From NCBI GenBank assembly GCA_014651175.1, contig BMWJ01000014.1:112117-176116 (forward strand): a stretch of 64,000 nucleotides of DNA, in the 5' to 3' direction. The DNA comes from Streptomyces clavifer. GTDB lineage: Bacteria > Actinomycetota > Actinomycetes > Streptomycetales > Streptomycetaceae. Under the pieces are notes generated by a model. That model saw only the letters and a list, made by a program, of their open reading frames with translations, was not told the DNA's origin and did no database searches. Position numbers and translations under genes: made by a program. This document shows positions 9,165 through 16,925 of this stretch, piece after piece. The number at the start of each line of letters is the position of its first letter. Position 1 is the stretch's first letter.

Positions 9165-9965
9165 GTGACCGACCCCTTCCTGTCCGAACTGCTCGACCTC
9201 GCCCTGGAGGCGGCCCGCCGGGCCGGAGCGCTGCTGCGCGACGGCCGCCCCGCCGACCTGGGGGTGGCCGCGACGAAGTCCAGCCCCATCGACGTCGTCA
9301 CCGAGATGGACATCCGGGCGGAGAAGCTGATCACGGGCTTCCTGGCGGAGCACCGCCCCGCCGACGGCTTCCTCGGAGAGGAGGGCGCCAGCTCCGAGGG
9401 CACCAGCGGCATCCGGTGGGTCATCGACCCGCTCGACGGCACGGTGAACTACCTTTACGGGCTGCCCACCTGGGCCGTCTCCATCGCCGCCGAGCGCGAC
9501 GGCGAGCGGGTCGTCGGCGTGGTCGAGGCCCCGATGCGCCGCGAGACCTTCCACGCGGTGCTCGGCGGCGGCGCGTTCGGCAACGGGGAGGCACTGCACT
9601 GCCGCCCCGCGGCACCGCTCGACCAGGCCCTCGTGTCGACCGGCTTCAACTACGTCACCGAGGTACGCACCCACCAGGCCGCCGTCGCCGAGCGGATGAT
9701 CCCGCGGCTGCGCGACATCCGGCGCGGCGGATCGGCCGCCGTCGACCTCTGCGACGTCGCGGCGGGACGGCTCGACGGCTACTACGAGCGGGGACTCCAC
9801 CCGTGGGACCTGGCCGCCGGCGACCTCATCGCCCGGGAGGCCGGAGCGCTCACGGGAGGCCGCCCCGGACTGCCCGCGGACCGGGATCTGGCCGTCGCCG
9901 CGACACCCGGGGTCTTCGAGCCGCTCCAGGTGCTCCTGGAGGAGCTCGGAGCCTGGCACGACTGA
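9165..9965 (+). CDS. Inositol monophosphatase family phosphatase
   Basis: 266-aa Mg2+-dependent phosphatase. Metal-binding motifs are present: SSPIDVVTEMD, GEEGAS, WVIDPLDGTVNYLYGLP (signature 1) and the C-terminal HPWDLAAGDLIAREAGA (signature 2). Substrates in the family include inositol-1-phosphate, histidinol phosphate and fructose-1,6-bisphosphate; the sequence does not distinguish these. The GTG at 9165 has GGAG five bases upstream. It follows hemH by 85 bp on the same strand. A strong hairpin follows 47 bp after the stop. Confidence 0.9.
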   Translation: MTDPFLSELLDLALEAARRAGALLRDGRPADLGVAATKSSPIDVVTEMDIRAEKLITGFLAEHRPADGFLGEEGASSEGTSGIRWVIDPLDGTVNYLYGLPTWAVSIAAERDGERVVGVVEAPMRRETFHAVLGGGAFGNGEALHCRPAAPLDQALVSTGFNYVTEVRTHQAAVAERMIPRLRDIRRGGSAAVDLCDVAAGRLDGYYERGLHPWDLAAGDLIAREAGALTGGRPGLPADRDLAVAATPGVFEPLQVLLEELGAWHD

Positions 9966-10012
9966 CCGCCTTCGCGAGCCCCTGGGGGGGGCTGCGGGGC
10001 ACGGGCACGCGA

Positions 10013-10052
10013 AGAGGGCCCCGGATGCCGATGCCGGCATCCGGGGCCCTCT
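10013..10052. terminator. 18-bp perfect stem terminator
   Basis: Arms 10013-10030 and 10035-10052 pair perfectly around loop ATGC. It sits between the convergent phosphatase and the 57-aa gene and could stop transcription from both sides. Confidence 0.85.
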
Positions 10053-10061
10053 CGTGGCGGC

Positions 10062-10235
10062 TCAGACGCTTGCGGCGCTGATTTCGACACCGTGTTCGGC
10101 AGCGAGGCGGCGCAGGTCGTCCAGCTCTCCCTGCTCGACGTCCGCGAGGAAGTCGTCGCCCGTCTCACGTGCCTTCGTGAGATCGGATTCGGTGGTCCTG
10201 ATTCGTTGCAGCAGACCTGCGGTGAAAGCGTCCAT
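10062..10235 (-). CDS. Small conserved hypothetical protein, 57 aa
   Basis: Acidic, all-helical small protein: MDAFTAGLLQRIRTTESDL at the N-terminus, then ARETGDDFLADVEQGELDDL. No domain is recognised. The ATG at 10235 follows a strong GAGGGGG ribosome site; the longer open frame to 10514 runs through non-coding sequence. It is divergent from cutR, and a similar small gene next to cutRS appears in other streptomycetes by memory only. Confidence 0.65.
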   Translation of the reverse strand: MDAFTAGLLQRIRTTESDLTKARETGDDFLADVEQGELDDLRRLAAEHGVEISAASV

Positions 10236-10595
10236 GGAGCGCCCCCTCATCGTGGGTCGGTGGCACGGGGGTGTGCCCGGATTCCCCCGGCCGGTGACCG
10301 GAGGGCGGGTGATCACGCAGTCCCTCTGGGAGCAGAGCGGGCTGTCGAACGCCACAGGCATGGCGTGATCGCGGGTGTGAAATCGTCCTCCCCTGGCCGG
10401 GTGCGGGGGAAACCTCAACTGGCCCGGGAATCCGATGCCTTCTCCGGGCCCGCGGGCCCGGCCGCGTCGTCTTACCGCCGGTTTATGCGCGTTACGGGCA
10501 GGATGGACGCGCACAGTCGGTGCCGCCGACGTGCAGCGAGCGGCCGCAACAGGGCCGCTCGCCGTATTTCTGGAGATCTAGGGAAGGACTGCGCC

Positions 10596-11249
10596 GTGCG
10601 CGTACTCGTCGTCGAGGACGAGCAGCTGCTCGCCGATGCGGTGGCCACCGGACTGCGCCGGGAGGCCATGGCCGTCGACGTCGTCTATGACGGAGCGGCG
10701 GCCCTCGAGCGCGTCGGAGTCAACGACTACGACGTCGTCGTACTGGACCGGGACCTCCCGCTGGTGCACGGCGACGACGTCTGCCGCAAGATCGTCGAGC
10801 TCGGCATGCCCACCCGGGTGCTCATGCTCACCGCGTCCGGGGACGTCAGCGACCGGGTCGAGGGCCTGGAGCTCGGCGCGGACGACTACCTGCCCAAGCC
10901 CTTCGCCTTCAGCGAGCTCACCGCCCGGGTGCGGGCCCTGGGGCGCCGCACCACGGTCGCACTGCCGCCCGTGCTGGAGCGGGCCGGCATCAAGCTGGAC
11001 CCCAACCGACGCGAGGTCTTCAGGAACGAGCAGGAGATCCAGCTCGCACCGAAGGAATTCGCCGTGCTGGAGGTCCTCATGCGCAGCGAGGGCGCGGTCG
11101 TCTCGGCCGAGCAGCTCCTGGAGAAGGCCTGGGACGAGAACACCGACCCGTTCACGAACGTCGTGCGGGTGACGGTCATGACCCTGCGCCGCAAGCTCGG
11201 CGAGCCGCCCGTCATCGTCACGGTACCCGGCTCCGGCTACCGGATCTGA
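10596..11249 (+). CDS. cutR: Response regulator CutR (OmpR/PhoB family)
   Basis: 217-aa cytoplasmic response regulator. Receiver domain: acidic pair Glu7/Asp8 in VVEDE, phosphoacceptor Asp51 in VVLDRD, Thr in LMLTASG and Lys in YLPKPF. C-terminal winged helix has LAPKEFAVLEVLMR and ends RKLGEPPVIVTVPGSGYRI. The length, 217, and order cutR-cutS match the Streptomyces lividans CutRS system, recently linked to sensing of the state of secreted proteins. GTG start after GGGAAGGA. Seven bases separate it from cutS, so the pair is an operon. Confidence 0.88.
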   Translation: MRVLVVEDEQLLADAVATGLRREAMAVDVVYDGAAALERVGVNDYDVVVLDRDLPLVHGDDVCRKIVELGMPTRVLMLTASGDVSDRVEGLELGADDYLPKPFAFSELTARVRALGRRTTVALPPVLERAGIKLDPNRREVFRNEQEIQLAPKEFAVLEVLMRSEGAVVSAEQLLEKAWDENTDPFTNVVRVTVMTLRRKLGEPPVIVTVPGSGYRI

Positions 11250-11256
11250 GGGCGGG

Positions 11257-12498
11257 ATGGCAGCCTCGCCGGGGCCGGTGACCGTGCCCCCGAAGCCCAC
11301 CTGGGAGCCCAAACAGCAGGAGGCCCCTTACCCGTGGCTGCGTCCGACCATCCGGATACGGCTCACGCTGCTCTACGGGGGCATGTTCCTCATCGCGGGC
11401 ATCCTGCTGCTCTCGATCATCTACATGCTGGCCGCGCAGGCCCTCAACGACGCCGGCGGCCTCGTCTTCCAGGTCTCCGGGACCAACGTCCGGATCTCCA
11501 GCGACACGTGTGCCCAGCTCGGCTCCGCGCAGAACAACGGCCAGCTCAATGAGGCGATCAAGGAGTGCACCGCGGCCCAGCGGCAGCACGCCCTCGACAG
11601 CCTGCTGAACCGGGCGCTGCTGGCTCTCGTGGGCCTCAGCATCATCGCGTTCGCCTTCGGTTACGCCATGGCGGGCCGTGTCCTGTCCCCGCTGGGCCGG
11701 ATCAACCGCACCGCCCGCAGGGTGGCCGGCACGGACCTGTCCCGCCGCATCGAGCTGGACGGCCCGGACGACGAGCTGAAGGAGCTCGCTGACACCTTCG
11801 ACGAGATGCTGGACCGCCTGGAACGCGCCTTCACGGCCCAGCAGCGGTTCGTGGGCAACGCCTCGCACGAACTGCGCACACCGCTCGCGATCAACCGCAC
11901 GCTGCTGGAGGTCCACCTCTCCGATCCGGACGCTCCGCCGGAGCTCCAGCAGCTGGGCAAGACCCTCCTGGCCACCAACGAGCGCAGCGAGCAGCTGGTC
12001 GAGGGGCTGCTGCTGCTCGCCCGCAGCGACAACCAGATCATCGAACGCAAACCCGTGGATCTGGCCGAGGTCGCCGACCGCGCCATCGACCAGGCCCGTG
12101 CGGAGGCGGCGGCGAAGGGCGTGGAAGTGCGTGGGGAGCGCGCTCCCGCCGTCGTGCAGGGCAACGGTGTCCTCCTGGAGCGGATCGCCCTCAACCTCGT
12201 GCAGAACGCCGTGCGCTACAACGTGCCGGAGGACGGCTGGGTGGAGGTCACCACGGAGCTCCAGCCCGGACAGGCGCTCCTGGTGGTGTCGAACACAGGT
12301 CCTGTGGTGCCCGCCTACGAGATCGACAACCTCTTCGAGCCGTTCAGGCGGCTGCGTACGGAACGCACAGGCAGCGACAAGGGGGTGGGGCTCGGCCTGT
12401 CGATCGCGCGGTCCGTAGCGCGGGCCCACGGAGGCCGTATCATCGCGGAGCCCCGCGAGGGCGGTGGTCTCGTGATGCGCGTCACCCTTCCGATCTGA
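11257..12498 (+). CDS. cutS: Sensor histidine kinase CutS
   Basis: 413-aa membrane kinase and cognate partner of CutR. TM1 (about residues 35-60) and TM2 (about 118-140) flank a short extracytoplasmic loop of about 55 residues with exactly two cysteines, Cys85 and Cys104, able to form a disulfide. Then HAMP, the H-box NASHELRTP (His204), N-box NLVQNAVRYN and G-boxes GVGLGLSIA. The paired cysteines are known to be a conserved feature of CutS sensor domains. Start ATG follows GAGGGCGGG, directly after the cutR stop. Confidence 0.88.
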   Translation: MAASPGPVTVPPKPTWEPKQQEAPYPWLRPTIRIRLTLLYGGMFLIAGILLLSIIYMLAAQALNDAGGLVFQVSGTNVRISSDTCAQLGSAQNNGQLNEAIKECTAAQRQHALDSLLNRALLALVGLSIIAFAFGYAMAGRVLSPLGRINRTARRVAGTDLSRRIELDGPDDELKELADTFDEMLDRLERAFTAQQRFVGNASHELRTPLAINRTLLEVHLSDPDAPPELQQLGKTLLATNERSEQLVEGLLLLARSDNQIIERKPVDLAEVADRAIDQARAEAAAKGVEVRGERAPAVVQGNGVLLERIALNLVQNAVRYNVPEDGWVEVTTELQPGQALLVVSNTGPVVPAYEIDNLFEPFRRLRTERTGSDKGVGLGLSIARSVARAHGGRIIAEPREGGGLVMRVTLPI

Positions 12499-12901
12499 GA
12501 GGCTTCGCCTGTGAAGCCGTATTGGATCGCTCTGTTCGCTTTGGGCGGAATTTTCAAGGCCAGTTTCCGTTCTGTCCCTGTGTGATCGATCACAGGAGCG
12601 ATTTTCGGTCCTTCCACTCTCCGTGATCACGATTCTGCCTGAAAGCCGGGAAACGTCCGGGTTTTCAGGGGGCAATATCACGGGAAGTACACGGGGTGGC
12701 ACCTGTGAAGCACCACAATCGGACCGTGTACGGTCCCCAACGCCACCCAAGCTGATCGCTCTCGAGAGGTCCGGTTGGGTGTCGATTGAGTAACAGACCT
12801 TGATGTGAGGCAAGATCTCCGCCTCAGGTCGGGCACAAGTCCGGCCTCTCACGCGTTACGTGCGCTGAGACACCGCAGCAACCCATGAGGGGGAGAGCGA
12901 C
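12499..12901 (+). promoter_or_regulatory. Intergenic region with 14-bp palindrome TGTGATCGATCACA
   Basis: About 400 bp with no gene, upstream of the DUF4193 gene. It holds a perfect palindrome TGTGATCGATCACA at 12581-12594, which contains GTG-N6-CAC, the half-site spacing seen in Crp-type sites. It is relatively A+T-rich (12540-12620) and ends in a strong GAGGGGGAGAG ribosome site. Regulation by Crp is inference only. No clear terminator of cutS is seen. Confidence 0.4.
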
Positions 12902-13198
12902 ATGGCAACGGATTACGACACCCCACGGAAGACCGACGACGACGTCGATCAGGACAGCCTCGAAGAGCTCAAGGCTCGTCGGAGCGACAAGACGGCATCC
13001 GCCGTCGACGTGGACGAGTTCGACGCGGCAGAAGGACTGGAGCTGCCCGGCGCAGACCTGTCCAACGAAGAGCTGGCCGTACGGGTTCTGCCCAAGCAGG
13101 CCGATGAGTTCACCTGCATGAGCTGCTTCCTCGTGCACCACCGGAGCCAGCTGGCGCGCGAGAAGAACGGCCAGCCCATCTGCCGCGACTGCGACTGA
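12902..13198 (+). CDS. DUF4193 zinc-ribbon protein
   Basis: 98-aa acidic actinobacterial protein of unknown role. N-terminus MATDYDTPRKTDDDVDQDSL is the family signature; the C-terminus has two CxxC knuckles, CMSC and CRDCD, likely binding one zinc ion. The family is small, conserved and nearly universal in Actinobacteria. The ATG has an excellent ribosome site (GGGGGAGAG). It is followed 12 bp later by the next gene on the same strand, so probably co-transcribed. Confidence 0.88.
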   Translation: MATDYDTPRKTDDDVDQDSLEELKARRSDKTASAVDVDEFDAAEGLELPGADLSNEELAVRVLPKQADEFTCMSCFLVHHRSQLAREKNGQPICRDCD

Positions 13199-13210
13199 GG
13201 CAGGCCGGCC

Positions 13211-14164
13211 GTGGCAGGCGATACACCGTTCCGGAAGCGGCGCTTGCGGCGCACGAAGTCGTCGGAGGCGCATCAGGGCGGCGCAGGCCCGGCAGAGGGC
13301 GCAAGCCCCACTGCCGAGCATCAGGCCGCCCTGTCGGCCTCCGGCACGTCCGACGACGAGCGGGGCCTGGCGGCCTCGCTCGAAGCAGTCGGGGCAGCGG
13401 GCCCGCCACAGGGGCCCGGGCAGGACGGCCCGACGGGATCCGCGACAGGGTCAGGCCGTCTGCACACCGTGGGACGAGGCGTGCGCAAGGGCGGGGAGAG
13501 CGCCAGAGCCCTGGCCGGCCGGCTGGCCGACCGGATCATCGACGTGGCTCCCCGCATCCCTGTGCGCGACCTCGCGACCCTGCGCGGACAATTCCCGGGA
13601 CTCGGTCCCGAAGAGCTCGCCGACAAGCTCGTCGCCGGGGCGTGCAACGCCACCGCGACCGTCGGCGCGGGTATCGGGGCGGCGGCCATGATGCCCGTAC
13701 CCCCGGCCATGCTGGCCGAGCTCGCCGCCGAGATCACCGGCGTGGCCGCCATCGAGATGAAGCTCGTCGCCGAGCTCCACGAGGTCTACGGGCGGCGCCC
13801 GCCCGGCAACATCGGGCAGCGCAGCACCGCGTACCTGACGTCCTGGACGGAGGAGCGCGGCATCGACGTCACGCGCCCCACCACACTCAACGCCGCGCTC
13901 GGCGGGCAGATGAAGCGCGAGCTGCGCCAGCAGATCATGAAGCGCATGGTCCGCGACCTGCCGAACCTCATCCCGTTCATGGTCGGCGCCGTGGTCGGCG
14001 CGATGATGAACCGCCGGGACACCAGAAAGCTCGCCGACCGGGTCAGGAGCGACCTGCGGCGCCACCGGGTCGACTGGGACCGGCTCCCGGAGCTTCCGCC
14101 GCTGGAGCAGCCCGCGGTACCCGCCGAGGAGCTGCCCAAGGGCCTGGAGGGCCCCGGCCTCTAG
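13211..14164 (+). CDS. Conserved hypothetical protein, possibly EcsC-like
   Basis: 317-aa protein of unknown function. Residues 1-100 are low-complexity, Arg/Gly/Ala-rich. Residues about 105-200 have an amphipathic, hydrophobic core (VGAGIGAAAMMPVPPAMLAEL then AIEMKLVAELHEVYGRRP), a pattern like the EcsC family of membrane-associated proteins. A second hydrophobic hairpin PNLIPFMVGAVVGAMMNRRDT follows. The C-terminus is charged and proline-rich. The GTG start lies 12 bp after the DUF4193 gene. Its stop overlaps that of the convergent DUF3093 gene by four bases. Confidence 0.6.
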   Translation: MAGDTPFRKRRLRRTKSSEAHQGGAGPAEGASPTAEHQAALSASGTSDDERGLAASLEAVGAAGPPQGPGQDGPTGSATGSGRLHTVGRGVRKGGESARALAGRLADRIIDVAPRIPVRDLATLRGQFPGLGPEELADKLVAGACNATATVGAGIGAAAMMPVPPAMLAELAAEITGVAAIEMKLVAELHEVYGRRPPGNIGQRSTAYLTSWTEERGIDVTRPTTLNAALGGQMKRELRQQIMKRMVRDLPNLIPFMVGAVVGAMMNRRDTRKLADRVRSDLRRHRVDWDRLPELPPLEQPAVPAEELPKGLEGPGL

Positions 14165-14634
14165 ACGGTCGGACGGTCAGGTGCGGATACGGCCGCGAGG
14201 GCCGCCACCAGGGCCTGCGGCTCCCTGGTCGACAGGTAGACGTACGGCGTCGGGTCGGCCGGGTCCGTGACCTTCACCCGCACCGCGGTGGGGATGTAGC
14301 TCCGCAGCACCATGAAGGCGCGGGCGTCCGCCTTGTACGAGCGCCAGGCGCGCGCTTCCTCCCCGTCCAGTGCCTCGGCGTCCCCGAGCGCCGAGAGCGG
14401 GATCCGGGCATCGCCCGCGACGAGGGCGCCCGACACGACCCGGATGCGCGCGGAGCCGTACGAACTCACGGCCACGGCCGCTGCCGCCGTGCCGCCCGCC
14501 AGGCCGCCGATCATGGGCAGGACGCCGAGCGGCAGGAGCATCAGGGCGCAGGCGATGCCCACCCCGAAAGCGATGAACCACCACGAACGGGGTGCGGTGA
14601 GACGTTCGTCGAAGGGCGCTGCGGAAGGCTGCAT
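14161..14634 (-). CDS. DUF3093 membrane protein
   Basis: 157-aa protein typical of Actinobacteria. The N-terminus FDERLTAPRSWWFIAFG leads into two adjacent membrane helices (about residues 18-62), followed by a small cytoplasmic beta-rich domain ending YVYLSTREPQALVAAL. Function unknown. It is transcribed leftward and divergent from the thioesterase, with only 58 bp between the two starts, so the promoters must overlap. Convergent stop codons overlap with the upstream gene. Confidence 0.85.
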   Translation of the reverse strand: MQPSAAPFDERLTAPRSWWFIAFGVGIACALMLLPLGVLPMIGGLAGGTAAAAVAVSSYGSARIRVVSGALVAGDARIPLSALGDAEALDGEEARAWRSYKADARAFMVLRSYIPTAVRVKVTDPADPTPYVYLSTREPQALVAALAAVSAPDRPTV

Positions 14635-14692
14635 GGGAGCAAGCTTGGCACGGCGCGCCCCGCGGTCGGCCGCGCGGGTAAGGTCTGCGGCT

Positions 14693-15277
14693 GTGAGTGG
14701 AACATCTACACGTCTGACACCCCCGGCCGACGCCGTGGGGCCGGTCCGGCATCCCGACGCCCCGGCACCCGGTGAGCTCCTCGGCTCGCACTACGAACAC
14801 TGTTTCGGCTGCGGCAACGGACAGCCGCACGGGCTGCACCTCCAGGCGCGTGCCGGAGAAGGGGTGAGCGTCACCGCGGAGTTCACCGTGAAGCCCGCCC
14901 ACCAGGGCGCTCCGGGACTCGCGCACGGCGGTGTCCTGGCCACGGCGATGGACGAGACGCTCGGCGCGCTGAGCTGGCTGCTGCGGGTGATCGCGGTGAC
15001 CGGCCGGCTGGAGACCGACTACGTCCTGCCGGTGCCGGTCGACACGGTGCTCTTCCTGGAGGCCGAGGTCACCGCCGTGCACAACCGGAAGATCTACTGC
15101 CGTGCGACCGGCAGGACCGGAGGCCCCGAGGGGCCCGTCGCGGTCCGCGCCGAAGCCCTCTTCATCGAGGTCAAGGTGGACCACTTCATCGAGAACGGCC
15201 GGCCCGAGGAGATCGAGGCGGCGATGTCCGATCCCGACCAGGTGAGGCGGACCCGCGCCTTCGAGGTGAACCCCTGA
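14693..15277 (+). CDS. PaaI-type hotdog thioesterase
   Basis: 194-aa acyl-CoA thioesterase-like protein with a single hotdog fold. It shows the CFGCGNGQPHGLHL entry typical of the actinobacterial group, then LAHGGVLATAMDETLGAL, in which the HGG and Asp/Glu positions form the catalytic face. Substrate unknown. GTG start at 14693, preceded by AAGGT. The stop codon overlaps the dut start by one base (TGATG), indicating translational coupling. Confidence 0.82.
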   Translation: MSGTSTRLTPPADAVGPVRHPDAPAPGELLGSHYEHCFGCGNGQPHGLHLQARAGEGVSVTAEFTVKPAHQGAPGLAHGGVLATAMDETLGALSWLLRVIAVTGRLETDYVLPVPVDTVLFLEAEVTAVHNRKIYCRATGRTGGPEGPVAVRAEALFIEVKVDHFIENGRPEEIEAAMSDPDQVRRTRAFEVNP

Positions 15278-15804
15278 TGCGGCACCCCGTCGACGTACTG
15301 ATCCGCCGTGTCGATCCGGACGTGCCGATCCCGGCGTACGGTCATCCGGGCGACGCCGGTGCCGACCTGGTGACCACCGAGGCCGCCGAACTCGCGCCCG
15401 GCGAACGGGCGGTGCTCCCCACCGGGGTGTCGATCGCACTGCCCGACGGGTACGCGGCCTTCGTGCACCCCCGTTCCGGCCTCGCAGCCCGCTGTGGAGT
15501 GGCCCTCGTGAATGCCCCGGGGACGGTTGATGCCGGGTACCGTGGGGAGATCAAGGTAATCGTGGTCAATCTCGACCCACGCGAGACCGTGCGATTCGAG
15601 CGGTTCGACCGGATTGCCCAACTGGTCGTCCAGCAGGTCGAGAAGGTCCGTTTCCACGAGGTGGCGGAGCTCCCCGGTTCGGCTCGGGCCGAGGGGGGCT
15701 TCGGGTCCACCGGCGGTCACGCCGCGGTGGATGGCGTCACGGGCGGTAACACCCAGGGTGGTAACAGCTACGCTTCGGTCGTTTCCGACCGGGAAGGACA
15801 GTGA
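15277..15804 (+). CDS. dut: dUTP diphosphatase
   Basis: 175-aa trimeric-type dUTPase, hydrolysing dUTP to dUMP and pyrophosphate, keeping uracil out of DNA and supplying dTMP synthesis. The five motifs are visible: AGADL, PRSGLAARCGV, NAPGTVDAGYRGEIKVIVVN (trimmed), RIAQLVVQ and the C-terminal GGFGSTGGH that closes over the active site. The tail after motif V is about 25 residues longer than usual, as in other streptomycetes. Coupled to the thioesterase by TGATG and followed by the DUF3710 gene one base after the stop. Confidence 0.95.
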   Translation: MRHPVDVLIRRVDPDVPIPAYGHPGDAGADLVTTEAAELAPGERAVLPTGVSIALPDGYAAFVHPRSGLAARCGVALVNAPGTVDAGYRGEIKVIVVNLDPRETVRFERFDRIAQLVVQQVEKVRFHEVAELPGSARAEGGFGSTGGHAAVDGVTGGNTQGGNSYASVVSDREGQ

Positions 15805-15805
15805 C

Positions 15806-16582
15806 GTGTTCGGACGTCGCAAGAACAGTGGTTCCGCCGAGGACAAGGCGGACGAGACGCGCGAGGCCGAGCAGGTCGCCGACGAGCTCGAAGGCACCGA
15901 CGGAGCCGCAGGCAGCGGTCCGCGCCGGAGCAACCTCCCGCCGGCCCCCCGGCCGGACGGGCCGTGGGACATCTCCGAGGTCTCCCTGCCCGGCGAGGGC
16001 AGGGTGGACCTGGGCGGCATCTTCGTGCCCGGGGTCGAGGGCATGGAGCTGCGTGTGGAGGTGGCCGGGGACGCGATCGTCGCCGCCACCGTCGTGCTGC
16101 GCGACAGCGCGGTCCAGCTGCAGGCCTTCGCCGCTCCCAAGAAGCAGGGCATCTGGGGCGAGGTGCGCGAGGAGATCGCCTCGGGCATCACCCAGCAGGG
16201 CGGGGTCATCGACGAGGTCGAGGGCCCGCTGGGCTGGGAACTGCGTGCCCAGGTCCCCGTACAGCTCCCCGACGGGACGAACGGCGTCCAGCTCGTGCGC
16301 TTCATCGGAGTCGACGGGCCGCGCTGGTTCCTGCGTGGCGTGATCTCCGGTCAGGGCGCCGTGCAGCCGGAGGCCGCCGGACTGCTGGAGACGATCTTCC
16401 GGGACACCGTCGTCGTCCGTGGCGACGGTCCGATGGCCCCGCGCGACCCGATCGTCCTCAAGCTCCCCAACGACGCCCAGATGGTGCCGGAGGGTGTGCA
16501 GCAGGAGGACCAGGAGAGCTCGAAGTTCTCCGGTGGCATGGGCCAGCTCCAGCGCGGCCCCGAGATCACCGAGATCCGCTGA
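15806..16582 (+). CDS. DUF3710 protein
   Basis: 258-aa cytoplasmic protein conserved in Actinobacteria and usually next to dut. N-terminus MFGRRKNSG then an acidic linker; the domain runs from about residue 50 (GPWDISEV) through LGGIFVPGVEGMELRVEV and GVDGPRWFLRGVISG to the tail GPEITEIR. Function unknown; the genomic link with dUTPase is long-standing. GTG at 15806 with GGAAGGA ribosome site. It ends the dut operon, before a very strong terminator. Confidence 0.88.
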   Translation: MFGRRKNSGSAEDKADETREAEQVADELEGTDGAAGSGPRRSNLPPAPRPDGPWDISEVSLPGEGRVDLGGIFVPGVEGMELRVEVAGDAIVAATVVLRDSAVQLQAFAAPKKQGIWGEVREEIASGITQQGGVIDEVEGPLGWELRAQVPVQLPDGTNGVQLVRFIGVDGPRWFLRGVISGQGAVQPEAAGLLETIFRDTVVVRGDGPMAPRDPIVLKLPNDAQMVPEGVQQEDQESSKFSGGMGQLQRGPEITEIR

Positions 16583-16603
16583 CCGCTCGGACCGGTACGT
16601 TCC

Positions 16604-16647
16604 GGCCGGTGGGCCGTACCCCTGGACAGGGGTACGGCCCACCGGCC
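16604..16647 (+). terminator. 20-bp perfect stem terminator
   Basis: Arms 16604-16623 and 16628-16647 are perfectly complementary with loop GGAC. It lies 22 bp after the DUF3710 stop. A degenerate second copy of part of the arm occurs around 16677-16695. The remaining 280 bp to kdpD show no gene. Confidence 0.85.
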
Positions 16648-16925
16648 GTTCCGCGGCCCGCACGATGTGCCGGTCCGGGGGTACGGCCACCGGCGTCCCT
16701 GCGACCCGCGCCCCACCGCCCCGGCGGCTGCCCGGCCCCGCCGACAGGGGGCCGGAGCCTGTCGGCGGCACCCCGTGGCACCGCCGTGACCTGCCGCATC
16801 GCGTCAGAATCCCGTCAATACGGACCACAGGTGCCCCCTCCGACCCATATGCCGGAAATTCTCGGGGTAGCTTCGGGGGTGGCTCCCCGAACGGCGGGAG
16901 CCGGTTCAGAGAAGACAATGGGGCC

